Shown here piece after piece: positions 1 to 11,884 of a DNA stretch of 64,000 bases; positions within the stretch are counted from its first letter, which is position 1, and each line of letters starts with the position of its first letter. The stretch is from Semisulcospira habei (lineage: Eukaryota; Mollusca; Gastropoda; Semisulcospiridae). Under the pieces are notes generated by a model that saw only the letters and a list, made by a program, of their open reading frames with translations, ran no database searches and was not told the DNA's origin. A program made the position numbers and the translations under genes. The stretch is taken from contig BTPG01000004.1 in the NCBI GenBank assembly GCA_036245525.1, positions 235,232,318 to 235,296,317 of the forward strand, read 5' to 3'.

Positions 1-70
1 GAGACAGACGTACATAATGCCCACGCAGCCCTAGAGCGACACAGGCGCCGTCTGGCGGTCAGCGTGTAAC

Positions 71-430
71 CTACACGTGTATATTAGCATGACACTGCCA
101 GCACTGTGTGGACTGTCGGATGTTTCAGTTCTACCCGTGTATATTAGCATGGCACTGCCAGCACTGTGTGGACTGTCGGATGTTTCAGTTCTACACGTGT
201 ATATTAGCATGGCACTGCCAGCACTGTGTGGACTGTCGGATGTTTCAGTTCTACCCGTGTATATTAGCATGGCACTGCCAGCACTGTGTGGACTGTCGGA
301 TGTTTCAGTTCTACACGTGTATATTAGCATGGCACTGCCAGCACTGTGTGGACTGTCGGATGTTTCAGTTCTACCCGTGTATATTAGCATGGCACTGCCA
401 GCACTGTGTGGACTGTCGGATGTTTCAGTT
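71..430. repeat. 60-bp tandem array, six units with alternating variants
   Basis: Six near-identical 60-bp units run head to tail. A one-base variant alternates strictly: units open with ACACGTGT or ACCCGTGT in turn, so the true period is a 120-bp higher-order repeat. Half the units therefore carry a CACGTG palindrome. The unit length is a multiple of three, which explains the open frames seen on both strands. I see no sign of a gene. Confidence 0.95.
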
Positions 431-1375
431 CTACCAATAAACCTTGAATGGTTGTAAGCCTGCACAACATGACATGCTGATAGAGAAGAACAACACACAT
501 TTGATAATTATCTTCACTCTTTCCTAAAACTTAAAATCAAACTGCAATAAAAAAAAAATGATGCGTAATTTAACTAAATATTTTCCATGGGCAGATGACT
601 CCCTTCTCCAGGGGCAGTCTGCAACTTTTCTTTTGTGACCTTTAACCTCAGATGCGAAACCATGCCGCTGCGTTCCGCAATTCTACAAGCTGAGGAGCGG
701 GGCTGGCGAGGGGTGATGGCGGCCGCTGTGTGAGGACCTTCAGGTAAATGAGGAGCGGGGCTGGCGAGGGGTGATGGCGGCCGCTGTGTGAGGACCTTCA
801 GGTAACAAGTTTACGGCAGGATAAAAAAAAAAAGGGTGGGGGGGGGGGGAGGGGGCAAACTCCAAAAAAGGAACTTTGACAGACATGTAACAGTTTACAG
901 TGTGTATGGGCTTGAGGGGTGGGGAAAGGGGGGGGGGAAGGACAGAAAACCACCGCCACCACGAGATCCGCGCCTGGTTTGCAAGAAATACGGACTTGTT
1001 TATGTTGAGTTTTGTCGTTGGTTTGGATGGCCAGAATTCTCATCTTGATGACGTAGACAAACAATCAATCACTAAATCACTCAATAACTGAATCAATCAA
1101 TCAATCAATCAATGAACTTGGGCATGCAACAAAGGCGACTCATACTCTCATTAAAAGCAGACATGATGATGGGTTTAGGTCGAGATACTAGTGTTGGAAA
1201 TTAACATTAATGTCATTTACAAAGGCGACATCCTAGAAACATCGTCAGACAAGAGTTTGTGTAACTTGTATCCAGGTCACTCAGAATCGAACCCGCACCC
1301 TTCAAAAGGAAATTACAGTAAGCAGTATACACCACACAGTGTAGACATTACAGTGGCGTAGGAACCGATTGGGGG
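431..1375. other. No gene seen; one 58-bp duplication and an AATC run
   Basis: A 58-bp GC-rich unit is duplicated in tandem at 691-807; each copy ends CTTCAG followed by GTAA, which resembles a splice donor, but no coding sequence continues from it. An AATC microsatellite lies near 1095-1112. Nothing else is recognisable. Confidence 0.6.
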
Positions 1376-1875
1376 TGGGGGGTGGGAAGGTGGGGGTGGG
1401 GAGTAGAACGGGAAGCCCTTCCCCCTCTCCCCACCCTCTGCGCCCCCCCCCCCCCCCCCCACATGAAAGAATCAGATGGGAGGGGGGGGGGGGGTGTTCG
1501 GGAAAAAAAGTTATTTAGAGAGCAAAATATTCTTGTACAAGAAACATGTTTACTGCTATGTTACATTTTGACGAGGAACAAGGTTGGACTTTTGCTTGTC
1601 AACTTCCCCCCCCCCCCCCCCCCCCCGTCCTCTCCCCCGTTATTATCTAACACGCTACCCCATTCCCCCCACAACCCCCTATCCCCACGCCCCCCCCCCC
1701 CCCATTCCCTCCCCCGTTATTATCCAACACGCTACCCTATTCCCCCCCCCCCAACCCCCACGCTCCCCTCCCGTTCCCTCCCCTGTTATTATCCAACACG
1801 CGCCCCATTCCCCCCCCCCCCTCCAACCCCCTAAACCCCCCCCCCCCCGCCCTCCACCCCACCCCCTTCCCTCCC
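1372..1875. repeat. G/C homopolymer-rich low-complexity tract
   Basis: Long runs of G (1372-1400, 1482-1495) and C (1441-1460, 1606-1626 and many later) dominate. From 1620 to 1870 a short motif around GTTATTATCYAACACGC recurs four times between C runs. The proline-rich and glycine-rich open frames here come from homopolymers. Confidence 0.85.
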
Positions 1876-2093
1876 TAATGCAAATATCATCAGTCCTATG
1901 CCGGCTACTTTTCACTACAGTATACTCCAGTGAACGACGACAACAATGAGTTATCTGCCCCACACCAGGCCACAGTTCATGACATTGTTTTGTTTTGCTT
2001 GTCACACAGCCACACACACCGCTTGTCAAGCAACACGCTCTACCCGAAATGACACCCTTATTTTGAGTGACAGCTAAACGCAATCTTGGTCAG

Positions 2094-2173
2094 CAAGAGA
2101 CACAGATTCTCATGAGCATTGCCACTGCATCCTGCCACTGCAGGGGCTGATGAGAATCTATGCCTCTTGCAGA
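2094..2173. repeat. Hairpin repeat, family B
   Basis: Left arm GCAAGAGACACAGATTCTCA pairs with right arm TGAGAATCTATGCCTCTTGC around a GC-rich loop. It is one of about a dozen dispersed copies in the window (see 37443, 55717 and 56591). Confidence 0.85.
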
Positions 2174-2274
2174 TGGAAGGTGGTGGGAGAGGGACTGTAT
2201 CGGCAACACTAACACACTGACCAGGAAACCAAAAGTGCAGCCTAGCTTGACCCCGCCCACTATGACGTCACATT

Positions 2275-2774
2275 NNNNNNNNNNNNNNNNNNNNNNNNNN
2301 NNNNNNNNNNNNNNNNNNNNNNNNNNNNNNNNNNNNNNNNNNNNNNNNNNNNNNNNNNNNNNNNNNNNNNNNNNNNNNNNNNNNNNNNNNNNNNNNNNNN
2401 NNNNNNNNNNNNNNNNNNNNNNNNNNNNNNNNNNNNNNNNNNNNNNNNNNNNNNNNNNNNNNNNNNNNNNNNNNNNNNNNNNNNNNNNNNNNNNNNNNNN
2501 NNNNNNNNNNNNNNNNNNNNNNNNNNNNNNNNNNNNNNNNNNNNNNNNNNNNNNNNNNNNNNNNNNNNNNNNNNNNNNNNNNNNNNNNNNNNNNNNNNNN
2601 NNNNNNNNNNNNNNNNNNNNNNNNNNNNNNNNNNNNNNNNNNNNNNNNNNNNNNNNNNNNNNNNNNNNNNNNNNNNNNNNNNNNNNNNNNNNNNNNNNNN
2701 NNNNNNNNNNNNNNNNNNNNNNNNNNNNNNNNNNNNNNNNNNNNNNNNNNNNNNNNNNNNNNNNNNNNNNNNNN
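2275..2774. other. Assembly gap (500 Ns)
   Basis: Exactly 500 undetermined bases, a size often used as a placeholder. Real length and content are unknown. Open frames crossing it are meaningless. Confidence 0.99.
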
Positions 2775-3440
2775 CGTAGTCATAGGAGATAGGTCTGCTA
2801 GGTGTCGTAATCGAAGGTATAGGAGTTATGCCTATGTGTGTTTAAGGTTATTGGCACTTGCACTGGTTTGACTAATTTTGATTGTGTTGTTTCATTATGA
2901 ATGCTTTTCTGGTATAAATAAATCTTGGAACCTTACTTCTATCTTACGATGCTCGGCTAGAGTGAGAGCAAGACTGAGACTGTGCGTGTGTATATGCGAG
3001 AAGTTTGTGTGTGTGTACGTCCGTGCATGTATGACGGTGTGACTGATCGTGCGAGCGCACGCTAGCAGCTCAGTATGAACGATAACAGCAAACATCAAGT
3101 CCAGTCAAAATAGGGTTTTTCTGGATACTGTGGTCAGTCCATTGCGCATGCAACTTTGACTATTGAACACAACGCGAGGCAAATAAACACTGACGGATTT
3201 CAGTTGTGCACATGCGAGACTAGAGTAGATTTATCTACTCTCCACAGCAATCTTCAGTCCTTCCCTAGACCGCAAAAGGAATTCGGACTTAAACTCTGTA
3301 GGCACTCGAGTACTGTATTAGATGGGAAGTTTTTGTCTATCTGATAAACTATTTAAGTCGCCTACACCCAGTCACCGAGTCCGGTTACACAATTATTGAG
3401 ATCTACAGTGTATGTCACAGTTCTGAAGACAGATCTACTA
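2775..3440. other. No gene seen
   Basis: Unique-looking sequence with a GT/TG-rich stretch near 2980-3020. No coding or RNA signal recognised. Confidence 0.5.
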
Positions 3441-3523
3441 TCATAGTTCATGGGTGGTGTCGGAAAAGCTTGGTGCCCACAGGCGTGAAGCTATTCTGAC
3501 ACCGCTCTTGAACTATCATGATC
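3441..3523. repeat. Hairpin repeat, family A (degenerate)
   Basis: Diverged inverted repeat with arms around AAGCTTGG / GAAGCTATTC and outer ends ATAGTTCA / TGAACTAT. It is recognisable as a worn copy of the hairpin at 60018. Confidence 0.7.
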
Positions 3524-3872
3524 AATCTGCATTCCTCCATAGCGCGTCTTGGCTTTATGGGTTAGCAGGTAACTTGCTGGGAGAAAAAACTTACCAATAT
3601 AAAGGGCCCAGTGAGAGTAAACTCCCCTAGGACATTGGATCATGTCCCCTTCCTCAAGTTCAGCCAAGACTGTTTCATTATGTTTTTTAATTGCTAGTGC
3701 TGTGGCCGCCATCTTTAGGCCTTACGCTGAGGGTGGCCAGCTGTCTCCCTGTCAACAAGAATGAGAACACAGTGAGTTAACCCGAATCGTACTGAGGCTG
3801 AAAGCTTCAAACGTGTACACTGCCATTTGCAAGCTACTGAGTACTTACAGATCAGAATATATACCAGTGGCT

Positions 3873-3949
3873 TTAATTCAAGGGTAGTGCCAGAATAGCT
3901 TGGCGCCTAGAGGCGCCAAGCTATTCTGGCACTACCCTTGAACTATTTT
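3873..3949. repeat. Hairpin repeat, family A
   Basis: Near-perfect palindrome with stem TTCAAGGGTAGTGCCAGAAT mirrored by its complement, and GGCGCC at the turn. The arms read AATAGC and GCTATT, the AT-type variant of this family. Confidence 0.9.
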
Positions 3950-4519
3950 AGTCAAACTTCAGTATTTCACACCCGAATGATAGGAGCTAATTTTTTGCAC
4001 TTCGCTGTCACACCTTGGTTTCCCTTTCAGAGGTCTGTGAAGATCTCAAAACCTTTCAAGGCACACTAAATATTTTCACTTTACGATTGCTGTGAGATTT
4101 TTTTAATTCCAAGGATTTCTTGTGTATATCAGTATATCTTTTTTAATTGCATGTGTAATGTCGCCCTTCCGACACCAAATTATGTAATGTCGCCCTTCTG
4201 ACATCAAAATTATGTAGCGTCGCCTCCCGTGTGCAATGTTTGTGTGACCGGTGAATGTGTATGTAAATGTTTGCTCGTGTCAGGATGCCAAGTTCACACA
4301 CACAAGCACAGTCACTCGCACTCGATACTAACTATAATAAAACATGTGAAACGAAGATCGCATTTCGTATATATATTGCAGTACAGGCTAATAAGGCTAA
4401 AGCGACAACAAATGCCCCGGCATGAGGCCGTTTGAGAAAAATATATTCTCTGCTGGTCACAATGTCATCAGATGTTAATACAGTAGCGCAGCAAGGTACT
4501 ATTATCTAAGTTGTGTCTC
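3950..4519. other. No gene seen
   Basis: AT-rich unique sequence with a short duplicated motif (TGTAATGTCGCCCTTC) at 4152-4200. No gene recognised. Confidence 0.5.
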
Positions 4520-5110
4520 TAAAAAAAATGACAAAGTCCAAAGTGCCCTTATAAAAGAAAGTCTATAAAAATAACTAAGTCAGAGAGGCCTTTGTTAAAG
4601 GAAGACCTGTACAAAAATGACTAAGTCCAAAACGCCCTTTGTAAAGGGAAGCCTCAGAAAAACGACGGAGTCCGAGACGTCCTTCAAAAGAAGAACTAAC
4701 TAAGAAAAATGACAGAGTCCGAAGACTCCAAAAAAATGGCTAAGTCCGACGCACCCCTGGTAAAGGAAAACTAACTATCTAGAAAAATGGCAGAGTCCAA
4801 AAGGTCCTTTGATAAAGGGAAGCCTCAGAAAAACGACAAAGTCCGAGACGCCCGTTATCAAGGAAGACTACAGAAAAATGGCAGAGTCCGAAGACTCCAA
4901 AAAAATGACTAAGTCTAAAGCGCCCTTTGTAAAGGGAAACCTCGGAAAAATGGCAAAGTCCGAAGCGCCCGTTACAAAGCAGAGCCGCCAGAAAAATGGC
5001 AAAGGCTCCCAAGACTCCAAAAAAACGACAGAGTCTGGGATTCCCGTTCAAAGGAGGGCTCAGAAAAATGACAGAGTCCAAAATGCTGGCTTGTAAAGAA
5101 CTCTGGAGAA
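4520..5110. repeat. Degenerate minisatellite
   Basis: An imperfect unit containing AAAAATGRCAGAGTCCRAA and CCCTTTGTAAAGGGAA recurs about twelve times at variable spacing of roughly 45-65 bp. Lysine/serine-rich frames on the plus strand and phenylalanine/leucine-rich frames on the minus strand come from the repeat. The irregular spacing argues against selection on a protein. Confidence 0.75.
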
Positions 5111-5244
5111 ACGGCAAAGTCGAAACAGCAACTGTAGAAGCGATCGTGGATAACAACCGCTCAAATCCACCTATCTCCGCAGATCAGGTACCACACCGCC
5201 ATCTAAGCCAAAGGCCGACCGCAGCGGCCACACAGGGCAATTAG

Positions 5245-6650
5245 GTTACGCCCCCTTTTCACACACTGTTATCTGTTAGCCTCTTGCAGCATAAAACTAT
5301 GAACGAAGAACTTTTCTGCCAAAACAAAAAATCCACGCGGAGCACATCACAGGAGAAACATTTTCAGCGATTCTTAAAAAAATTAAGAGTTAGCGTTTTT
5401 CACAACACTCAAATGCACTAAGTACTCCATGACAAAACTGTCGTCTGCAAGCCTGCATACAACCGTGCACATGCCCCAATTAGGCTCCCATGAACACACT
5501 AGGTCGACTAAAATTACCCAGATTTTGCTCTTTTTCACACCACCTGTCATGCCTTTTGTTGCTCAAAACGCCAAAAATGGCACACAATTGAAGTTTTACA
5601 CCCTAAAAAAATGGCAAAAAGAGAGGAAATTAAAGAGAGGAAATTTATTTCTGGCGGAAAAGTTACTACATGCACCGGAAGCAATTGCCCTGTGTGGCCA
5701 GCGGGAGCTTTTCGGCTATAGCGGAAAGTCGCTCGCCCGACCAAAATCATTACGTGTTACAAAATGGTGAGGCACTTTTCCACGGGATAGATCATTACTT
5801 TCCTAGCTGACTACGCTTTTGTAAATTCTGAAACTATTACCAACACTTAGAGCACTTCAAACACTATATTGTTGTAAAATCCCCTTGCAGATGAAAAATC
5901 GTACTTTTACAAGACTACGTAATTAACAACCCAAATCAAATCTCCTGTCAGGGGAAAATACTCCGCAGTAACCAGCTGTCTGGCACCGTAGCAGAGCTCT
6001 GGAAAGAAGGGAGAAACCGACACTAGGCGACTTGCGGTCACTGAGTACAACATCTGGCCTTTGTCTAAACGTTCTCCCGTGTTACACAGCCTCGCCTCTT
6101 ACTACTGGCGGTAAATACACACTAAATTCCGGCCAGGCTTGCAGGAGACAAAAATAGCTGAACTATGCAGTAAGCCTCAGGGAGCACACGGACTACACAG
6201 AAAGAAAAGAAAAACCAATACGATAAAAAACGTGTACAAGGCATTTTTACCACACATGTTTACAAGAACAGTACAAAAACACATTTATTTCAAACAGGCG
6301 CAATTAGAGACACAAGAAAGTTAGTTTCCTGTTGAGTTTTGTCGTATTTGGGAAAGTGGGAGTGTACTAAACTATGACATTATCATGACTGTCACTCACG
6401 ACACAATCCCTGTGCCTATAATTATAACCTACGCAATGTTCAGTATGCTGTTTCTTACGTGGCCGACATGAAACTGAAGCCACTGATACAGGGTCTGTGC
6501 AGCAAAAAACAAAACCGCAAACAAAAAGATTAGCGTTTTTTGACATCATTGAAACGCCAAGTGGCATGAAGTGTTTTGGGCCTCTACAGGCGGTTAGTCT
6601 TTCCCCCACTCAGCCTGGAAATTAAAATTGTGTGAACTGAATAAGCAAAA
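5245..6650. other. No gene seen
   Basis: Mixed unique sequence without splice-flanked conserved exons, RNA genes or clear repeats. The short open frames here show no recognisable family. Confidence 0.5.
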
Positions 6651-6654
6651 CTTA

Positions 6655-6855
6655 GGCACAGATTCTCATGGGTCACAGTCCTATAACTTGCGTGGTGGTC
6701 TTGAGGATCTATGCCTTTTCTCATCTTTAGAAAGGACCACTAACACACTGTCCGAGATACACTCAATGATAAACACCTCCTGTCTGGAATAAACATAGAT
6801 CCTCATGGCGCCCGCAGATGTGAAAGCAAATGAGAATCCTGCCTCTTGCCTGCCT
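6655..6855. repeat. Two worn family B hairpin copies
   Basis: Pieces resembling family B arms occur at 6655-6722 (CACAGATTCTCATG with GAGGATCTATGCC) and 6796-6855 (ATAGATCCTCATG with TGAGAATCCTGCCTCTTGC). Both are much diverged. Confidence 0.6.
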
Positions 6856-7398
6856 CTATCATTATGCTGGTCCTTATATACAAGAAGCTGCGCGAGTTGA
6901 TTTAGTGACTGCCTTCCATAGTGTATTAGACGCGATGACAGCAATTATAAACAAACTGCTCTGCTGGAAAAAAAGGGCCCGAAACCGAGAAGAGCGCGAG
7001 CTCACATTCCATCGAATCAAAATGCTTTTCGGAGTCTGAGTTAAAACTGTCAATGACCAGAGATGTGTAGGGACTCCCCTACATATCTCTGCCCTATATA
7101 TCTCTGCAATGACTTACCTGTGCTTGTATTGGTTCGGCGCCGAGAAATGTTGTCTGTGTTGCGTGTCAAAACATGCCGCTCGTGCTCATGAAACTCTGGC
7201 ACCTGGCCGTGGCAGCAACTTCGATCTGAGGGGCCAAGACGTAGCTGGTAATAGTCCTTGCGGGGTCTGCGGTAGAAGACGGGAGGATGGAATAGCTGAC
7301 GTGTCATTACTGACCGACCCACACACAAACACTGAATTAACGTGGTCGACTCGACTGATTGATGACTCACTGCCGGTGTAAAATGGGTCGATATCTAT

Positions 7399-7472
7399 AG
7401 CAGCAAGAGGCATCGATTCTCATCAGCTCATGCAGATGCAGGGGCTCACGAGAATATATGCCTCTTGGCCAC
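7399..7472. repeat. Hairpin repeat, family B
   Basis: AGCAAGAGGCATCGATTCTC pairs with GAGAATATATGCCTCTTGG around a GC-rich centre. It lies about 220 bp outside the left end of the P element. Confidence 0.8.
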
Positions 7473-7685
7473 CCGTCTTGTCGATGGATTAGCTGATAAG
7501 CTACTGTTGACATTGGCCGCTGGGATTTTCAACAACACGGACCAGCCAGCATCTGAAATTCACGATGTCTAAGCTCGTAGATGGTTATAGATCGTTCTAC
7601 TTACTAGTCGTCACAATGCGGATGTGTCAGGAGACTGTAACGTTAAACATGACCGTGGGTGACTGTGCCGTTGTTAAACAATTAG

Positions 7686-7693
7686 CGCTGAGC
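7686..7693. repeat. P-element target-site duplication, left copy
   Basis: CGCTGAGC directly precedes the left terminal repeat and is repeated exactly at 16988-16995 after the right terminal repeat. An 8-bp duplication is the hallmark of the P superfamily. Confidence 0.95.
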
Positions 7694-7724
7694 CACGGAC
7701 CTTTACTTTACTGGATGGCTGTCT
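7694..7724 (+). repeat. P-element left terminal inverted repeat
   Basis: 31 bp opening CACGGACCTTTA and closing GGATGGCTGTCT. It matches the reverse complement of 16959-16987 except for two extra bases. A second, looser inverted match follows inside the element: 7754-7791 against 16879-16918, sharing GGTCAAACTT and ACTTCCG. Confidence 0.95.
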
Positions 7725-7753
7725 TGGGGTCAAGGTCGAAATAGTATGGGTCT

Positions 7754-7791
7754 AAGGTCAAACTTGCAGACAAGGGATCAGTTACTTCCGG
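7754..7791 (+). promoter_or_regulatory. Left subterminal inverted repeat, likely transposase promoter region
   Basis: GGTCAAACTTGCAGACAAGG and, shortly after, ACTTCCGG lie 60-100 bp upstream of the transposase start. The mirrored right-end block (16879-16918) lies just upstream of the second gene's start. The shared ACTTCCG resembles the core of ETS-family sites common in TATA-less animal promoters. Whether it is a transposase-binding site or a promoter is inference. Confidence 0.45.
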
Positions 7792-7851
7792 TGGCATCTT
7801 TGCAAGTTTGGCGAAAGTTTCCAGTTATTATTTTGTGGCGTAATTTCGTGC

Positions 7852-10800
7852 ATGAAAATGGCGATGCGATCTAACCGGAATTGCTGCGTTGTGGGCTGTC
7901 ATACAACAGCCGGAAAATGCAGGGGGTTGTCGTTTTTGTCCATCCCGAAGGCTGGGAAAAATTCAGACATTAACAAATGGCGAAGTGATTTGATACAAGC
8001 CATCAACCGTTGCGATACAAGTTTCAATGCAGATAAGGCATTGATCTGCTCTCGTCACTTTGATGAGAACTGTTTGAAACGAGGTAAGTTTGATGAAATG
8101 CTTGCACATGTTTTCGTGTTATTATTCATGTAATATTAGCTTTTAATACGGAGCTTTAATCTCTTTATGCGGTGTGCCGGAGTGAGTGGTCTGACCGGTC
8201 TGTTACTTTCCAGTGTTGTTTGTTACCGTAATGTCGTTAGTGTACGGGACCAGCAATGCGCAAATTTCAATAATTAAATTATATCTATTTTATATATTAG
8301 ATCGTATACTTTAACAGATTTTGTATTCATCTGTTTTAAAATTTTATTGTGCACCTTTAACTCTGTAGGCCTAACTAAAATTTCTTGTAGTTTTAGACAA
8401 TAACGATACTGTGTGGTAACTTACAAGTTTCTGTCTCATCATGATAAATGCAGATATTTATGTTCAGTGTACAAATTTTGCAGGGCCAACAGGCAGGTGC
8501 ACAGGACTTGTTCCCGGTAGTATGCCGCTTCACTGGATGCCAAGAAAATCCATCGAAACAAGCAAAACTATGAGGCCAGAGCCAGTAAGTAGTAGACATT
8601 AATTTTATTGTGGGCCGCAAGTTTGTATTTCTCAATTTTCTGCTAACTTTATTTTGATCATGCGTTTTTCATAACTTTCATCAACATTTTAGTAAAAGCA
8701 TCCAAAACAAACTGCTTTAGTTCAAAAGTGTGAATGAAAATTAAAACTTCATACAAGAAGTACACAGCACTTGGTACGAAATTGTATCTAGTAAAAAACA
8801 AAATCAAACTGACAATACAGTTTGCCTGGGTGAATGTGTAGTTGAGCAGAAATGCATATATATAGATGTGTGTGTGTGTGTGTGTGTATATATAATATGT
8901 GTATGTGTATGTGTGATATACTTTTGTTTTTTACAGACTGCACGAGAGCCACCTCCTGTGCCAGTAAGAATTTGCTACCGAACCTTTGAAGATGTACAAA
9001 GAGATGCAAGAAAGACTTTGCCACCAGGGTGGGTGATGATGGAAAGCACACCGTCATCACTGCAGATTGGACTGCCATCAGAGAAAAACCAGTGGAGGAT
9101 AGTTGTCAGCATGGGAACCCCACACCTTCTTGCAAATGTGAAGGTATGTTACAATCATTGTTCTTGAATGCTATTTCTGTCTTTTTTTTTTTTTTTTACA
9201 GAATCAAGTAGTCATTGATTTTGTGCTTGAAAATGACGAGCGTGCGCCTCTTTGTTCCCTTCTTTTTCTGTTTGTGCTTGTAGATTATTTTTATATTTTT
9301 TAATTTTTTATTTTTATTTTTATGCAGCTTTTTTTTGTGACATGAACCGAAATAAATTTCTGTTACAGTATCAAAATTAAAATGTTGCAATGTTGTTTTT
9401 TATTATTTATTTTAAGCCAAAGTGTTATATCGTGATATAATTTCTACATATTGTCTTAAATTGCGTGAGTGTGTATAAGTGCTTTGAGCACTATTGTATT
9501 GAAATGGTGCTAAACAAATTAAATGTATAATTGAAATTATAGTGATCTTGGAAAATTTGATTGAAGATTAAAAGATCTGGAAATCATGTCTGGATTCCTT
9601 TTTTCCAAACTTGAAATCTGTCTTCTTTGGATTTGTTAAAATAAATAGTGCCATTATTAAGCATAAAATGCATGGAAGAACCAAAATAAGGGCTAACGGA
9701 ACGCGGTTCACTAAAAATTAAAAGGTACTTAGAGTGATTTGGATAAGCCGTGGTGGCTATGGTAAAAATTAATATGCTGTGTTGCTGCAAATTTAACTAA
9801 TTATGTTTATTTTTGTTCTGCAGGTTATTGGTATTCCTGCAGCCCACTTGGGAGCTGACCTTGAAGGCAAGAAACTTAGTGCTTTTCTGAGAGAGCTGCA
9901 GGCCATGGATGTGTGCACAGGCATCACATCAGCACCGCTGCAACAGTTTGCGGGGCCACCTGATAGCAAGACATCATATTACCAGCACATTCAGTACTTG
10001 GTGGTCAACGGGGCGATGCAACATACTTCATGTGTAAGATCCATCCACTGCCAGCTTCTGTATCAGCCAGACAACAAAGGAGAGTGGTGCAGACCATGCC
10101 ATCAAGCTGAAGCTCTATTGATGGAAAAAAAGAAGAGGCATGACAGCAGGATGATGCAGCCACTGAAACCAAATGACTCTCTCCGATCGCTTCACAACAA
10201 TAAGCTGAAAGAAGCACTAAAACATGCGAGAAGACAGAACAATACTCTACAAAAGGAACTTGAGAAATTTAAGTCTAAACTTGCTAATGACTCTGTTGTA
10301 TTGTCAGAGGATTTGCATCGTGACCTGCAACAGGGGGTGATGGGGAACTTAAACAATCCCCTTCAAAAGTTGTTTTGGGAGGAGCAACAAAAGGCCTTCC
10401 TTACCAAAGAACATGGAATGAGATGGCATCCCATGATGATCCGACTTGCCATCCTCATCCACTCCAAGAGTGAGACGGCTTATGAAACTCTCAGAAAGAC
10501 TGGCATCTTGAAGCTACCAGGTAAGAGCACCTTGCGAGAGTACACATCAGCTGTACATCCACAGCAAGGATTTCAGCCAGAAGTCTGGGAAGAATTAAAG
10601 CGTATTGCAGAGCGCCTGCCAGCAAATCAACGGTTTGTCGTTCTTTTACACGACGAGATGTCAATTAAATCCGATCTTGTCTTCGACAATCGCATGGGGG
10701 AATTGGTGGGCTTCATAAACAGCAAGGACGAATGGGATTTTGAATGCAGACCAAAGAAACTTGCTTCTCATGCCCTTGTCTTTTATGTTGTGGGGGTAAA

Positions 10801-11884
10801 CTCTACATTAAAGATGAGTTTGGGATTATTCCCTACCAGAACAGCAACATCTGACCAGTTGTATCCCTTGTTTTGGAATGCAGTTGGCTGTCTTGAAGAT
10901 GCTGGCCTCCAAGTCATCGTCAGCACCAGTGACAAGGCACCAGCCAATCAGCGTCTGTATCAAATGCACGGCAGGCAGGAGGAAATATGTTTTAAAACAC
11001 TCAATTTCTTTGCCCCAGATAGGTGGATTTATTTCATCAGTGACCCTCCCCACCTCATCAAGACAGTTCGCAACAATCTGGTCAGCAGCGCAGAGGGATC
11101 CACTACAAGACTGCTTTGGAAGGATGGGGAGTACATGCTGTGGCGGCACATTGCTGACTTGTACCACGCCGATATGCAGAGGGGCCTGGCACGCACTCGC
11201 CTCACGCTGCAGCATGTACACCTGAGTCCACACTCAGTCATGAATGTCCGTCTGGCTGCACAGGCACTGAGTGAGCGAGTTGGGCGCATCATGCAACAAT
11301 TTGGGGGGCCTGACAGACAGGAGATGGCAAAGTTCATCCTCCACATGGATCGATTCTTTGACTGTTTGAACTCGAGACACCTTTTGGAAGCAGAGAGAAA
11401 GAGAAAACCTGACCTGAGTGCTTATACCCAGGTAGATGATCCTCGATTTAATTATTTACAAACAGAATTCCTGCAGTTCCTCGAGGAGTGGCGATCTTCT
11501 GTGGAGAACAGGCCCGGGCCCTTCACCCGTGCTGAGAGGGCCAAGATGTTTTTGTCATTTCAGACGTACAGGGGCCTAGTAATGACAGTTCATGGGTTTG
11601 TTGAGGCGACCAAGTTCATGCTGGCCAATGGGGTTGAATTTGTTCTGTCAAACAAGTTTTGCCAGGACCCCATAGAGGAACATTTTGGTCGCCACAGAGC
11701 CATAGGTAGAACAGCTGAAAATCCCAACTTGCTTCAGTTCGCCTACCAGGAGAATTCGATAAGGCTTCAGCGCCAGCTGGCACTGACCATCACGCCACAG
11801 GGCAACGTCAAAGGAAACAACCACCAGCGACCTCCCGTGACTATCTCGAGCAGCCCTCTGAAGAAGAAACCCAGAAATAACTGA
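7852..11884 (+). CDS. THAP-domain P-element transposase (THAP9-like), 4 exons, 866 aa
   Basis: Exons 7852-8083, 8484-8584, 8937-9143 and 9824-11884 join with canonical GT-AG sites (donors GTAAGT, GTAAGT, GTATGT; acceptors TTGCAG, TTACAG, CTGCAG) and matching phases. They sum to 2,601 nt, 866 residues plus stop. Exon 1 encodes a C2CH THAP zinc finger: CVVGC near the start, a WRSDL motif, and ICSRHF about 65 residues in. Exon 2 adds a proline-containing THAP tail. Exon 4 holds the RNase H-like catalytic core: D457 in LLHDEM, D550 in TSDKAPANQ, and E798/E799 in DPIEEHFGRHR. The family motif SDPPHLIKTVRNN follows D550. The basic tail (SSPLKKKPRNN) resembles a nuclear localisation signal. Length is close to human THAP9 and longer than Drosophila P transposase. 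The second ATG (7858) has better context than the first. No stop or frameshift breaks it. Expected activity: binding the element's ends and cutting and pasting it in the nucleus. Confidence 0.95.
8083..9823 (+). other. Transposase introns 1-3
   Basis: Three AT-rich introns of 400, 352 and 680 bp. Intron 2 contains a TG/TA microsatellite near 8866-8912; intron 3 is T-rich. No nested gene was recognised. Confidence 0.85.

Noticed and set aside
2160..2792. Open frame across the N gap
   Set aside because: Mostly undetermined bases; the real parts show no family.
4779..5244. Lysine-rich protein (plus strand) or Phe/Leu-rich protein (minus strand)
   Set aside because: Degenerate minisatellite with irregular spacing; no domain and no splice evidence.
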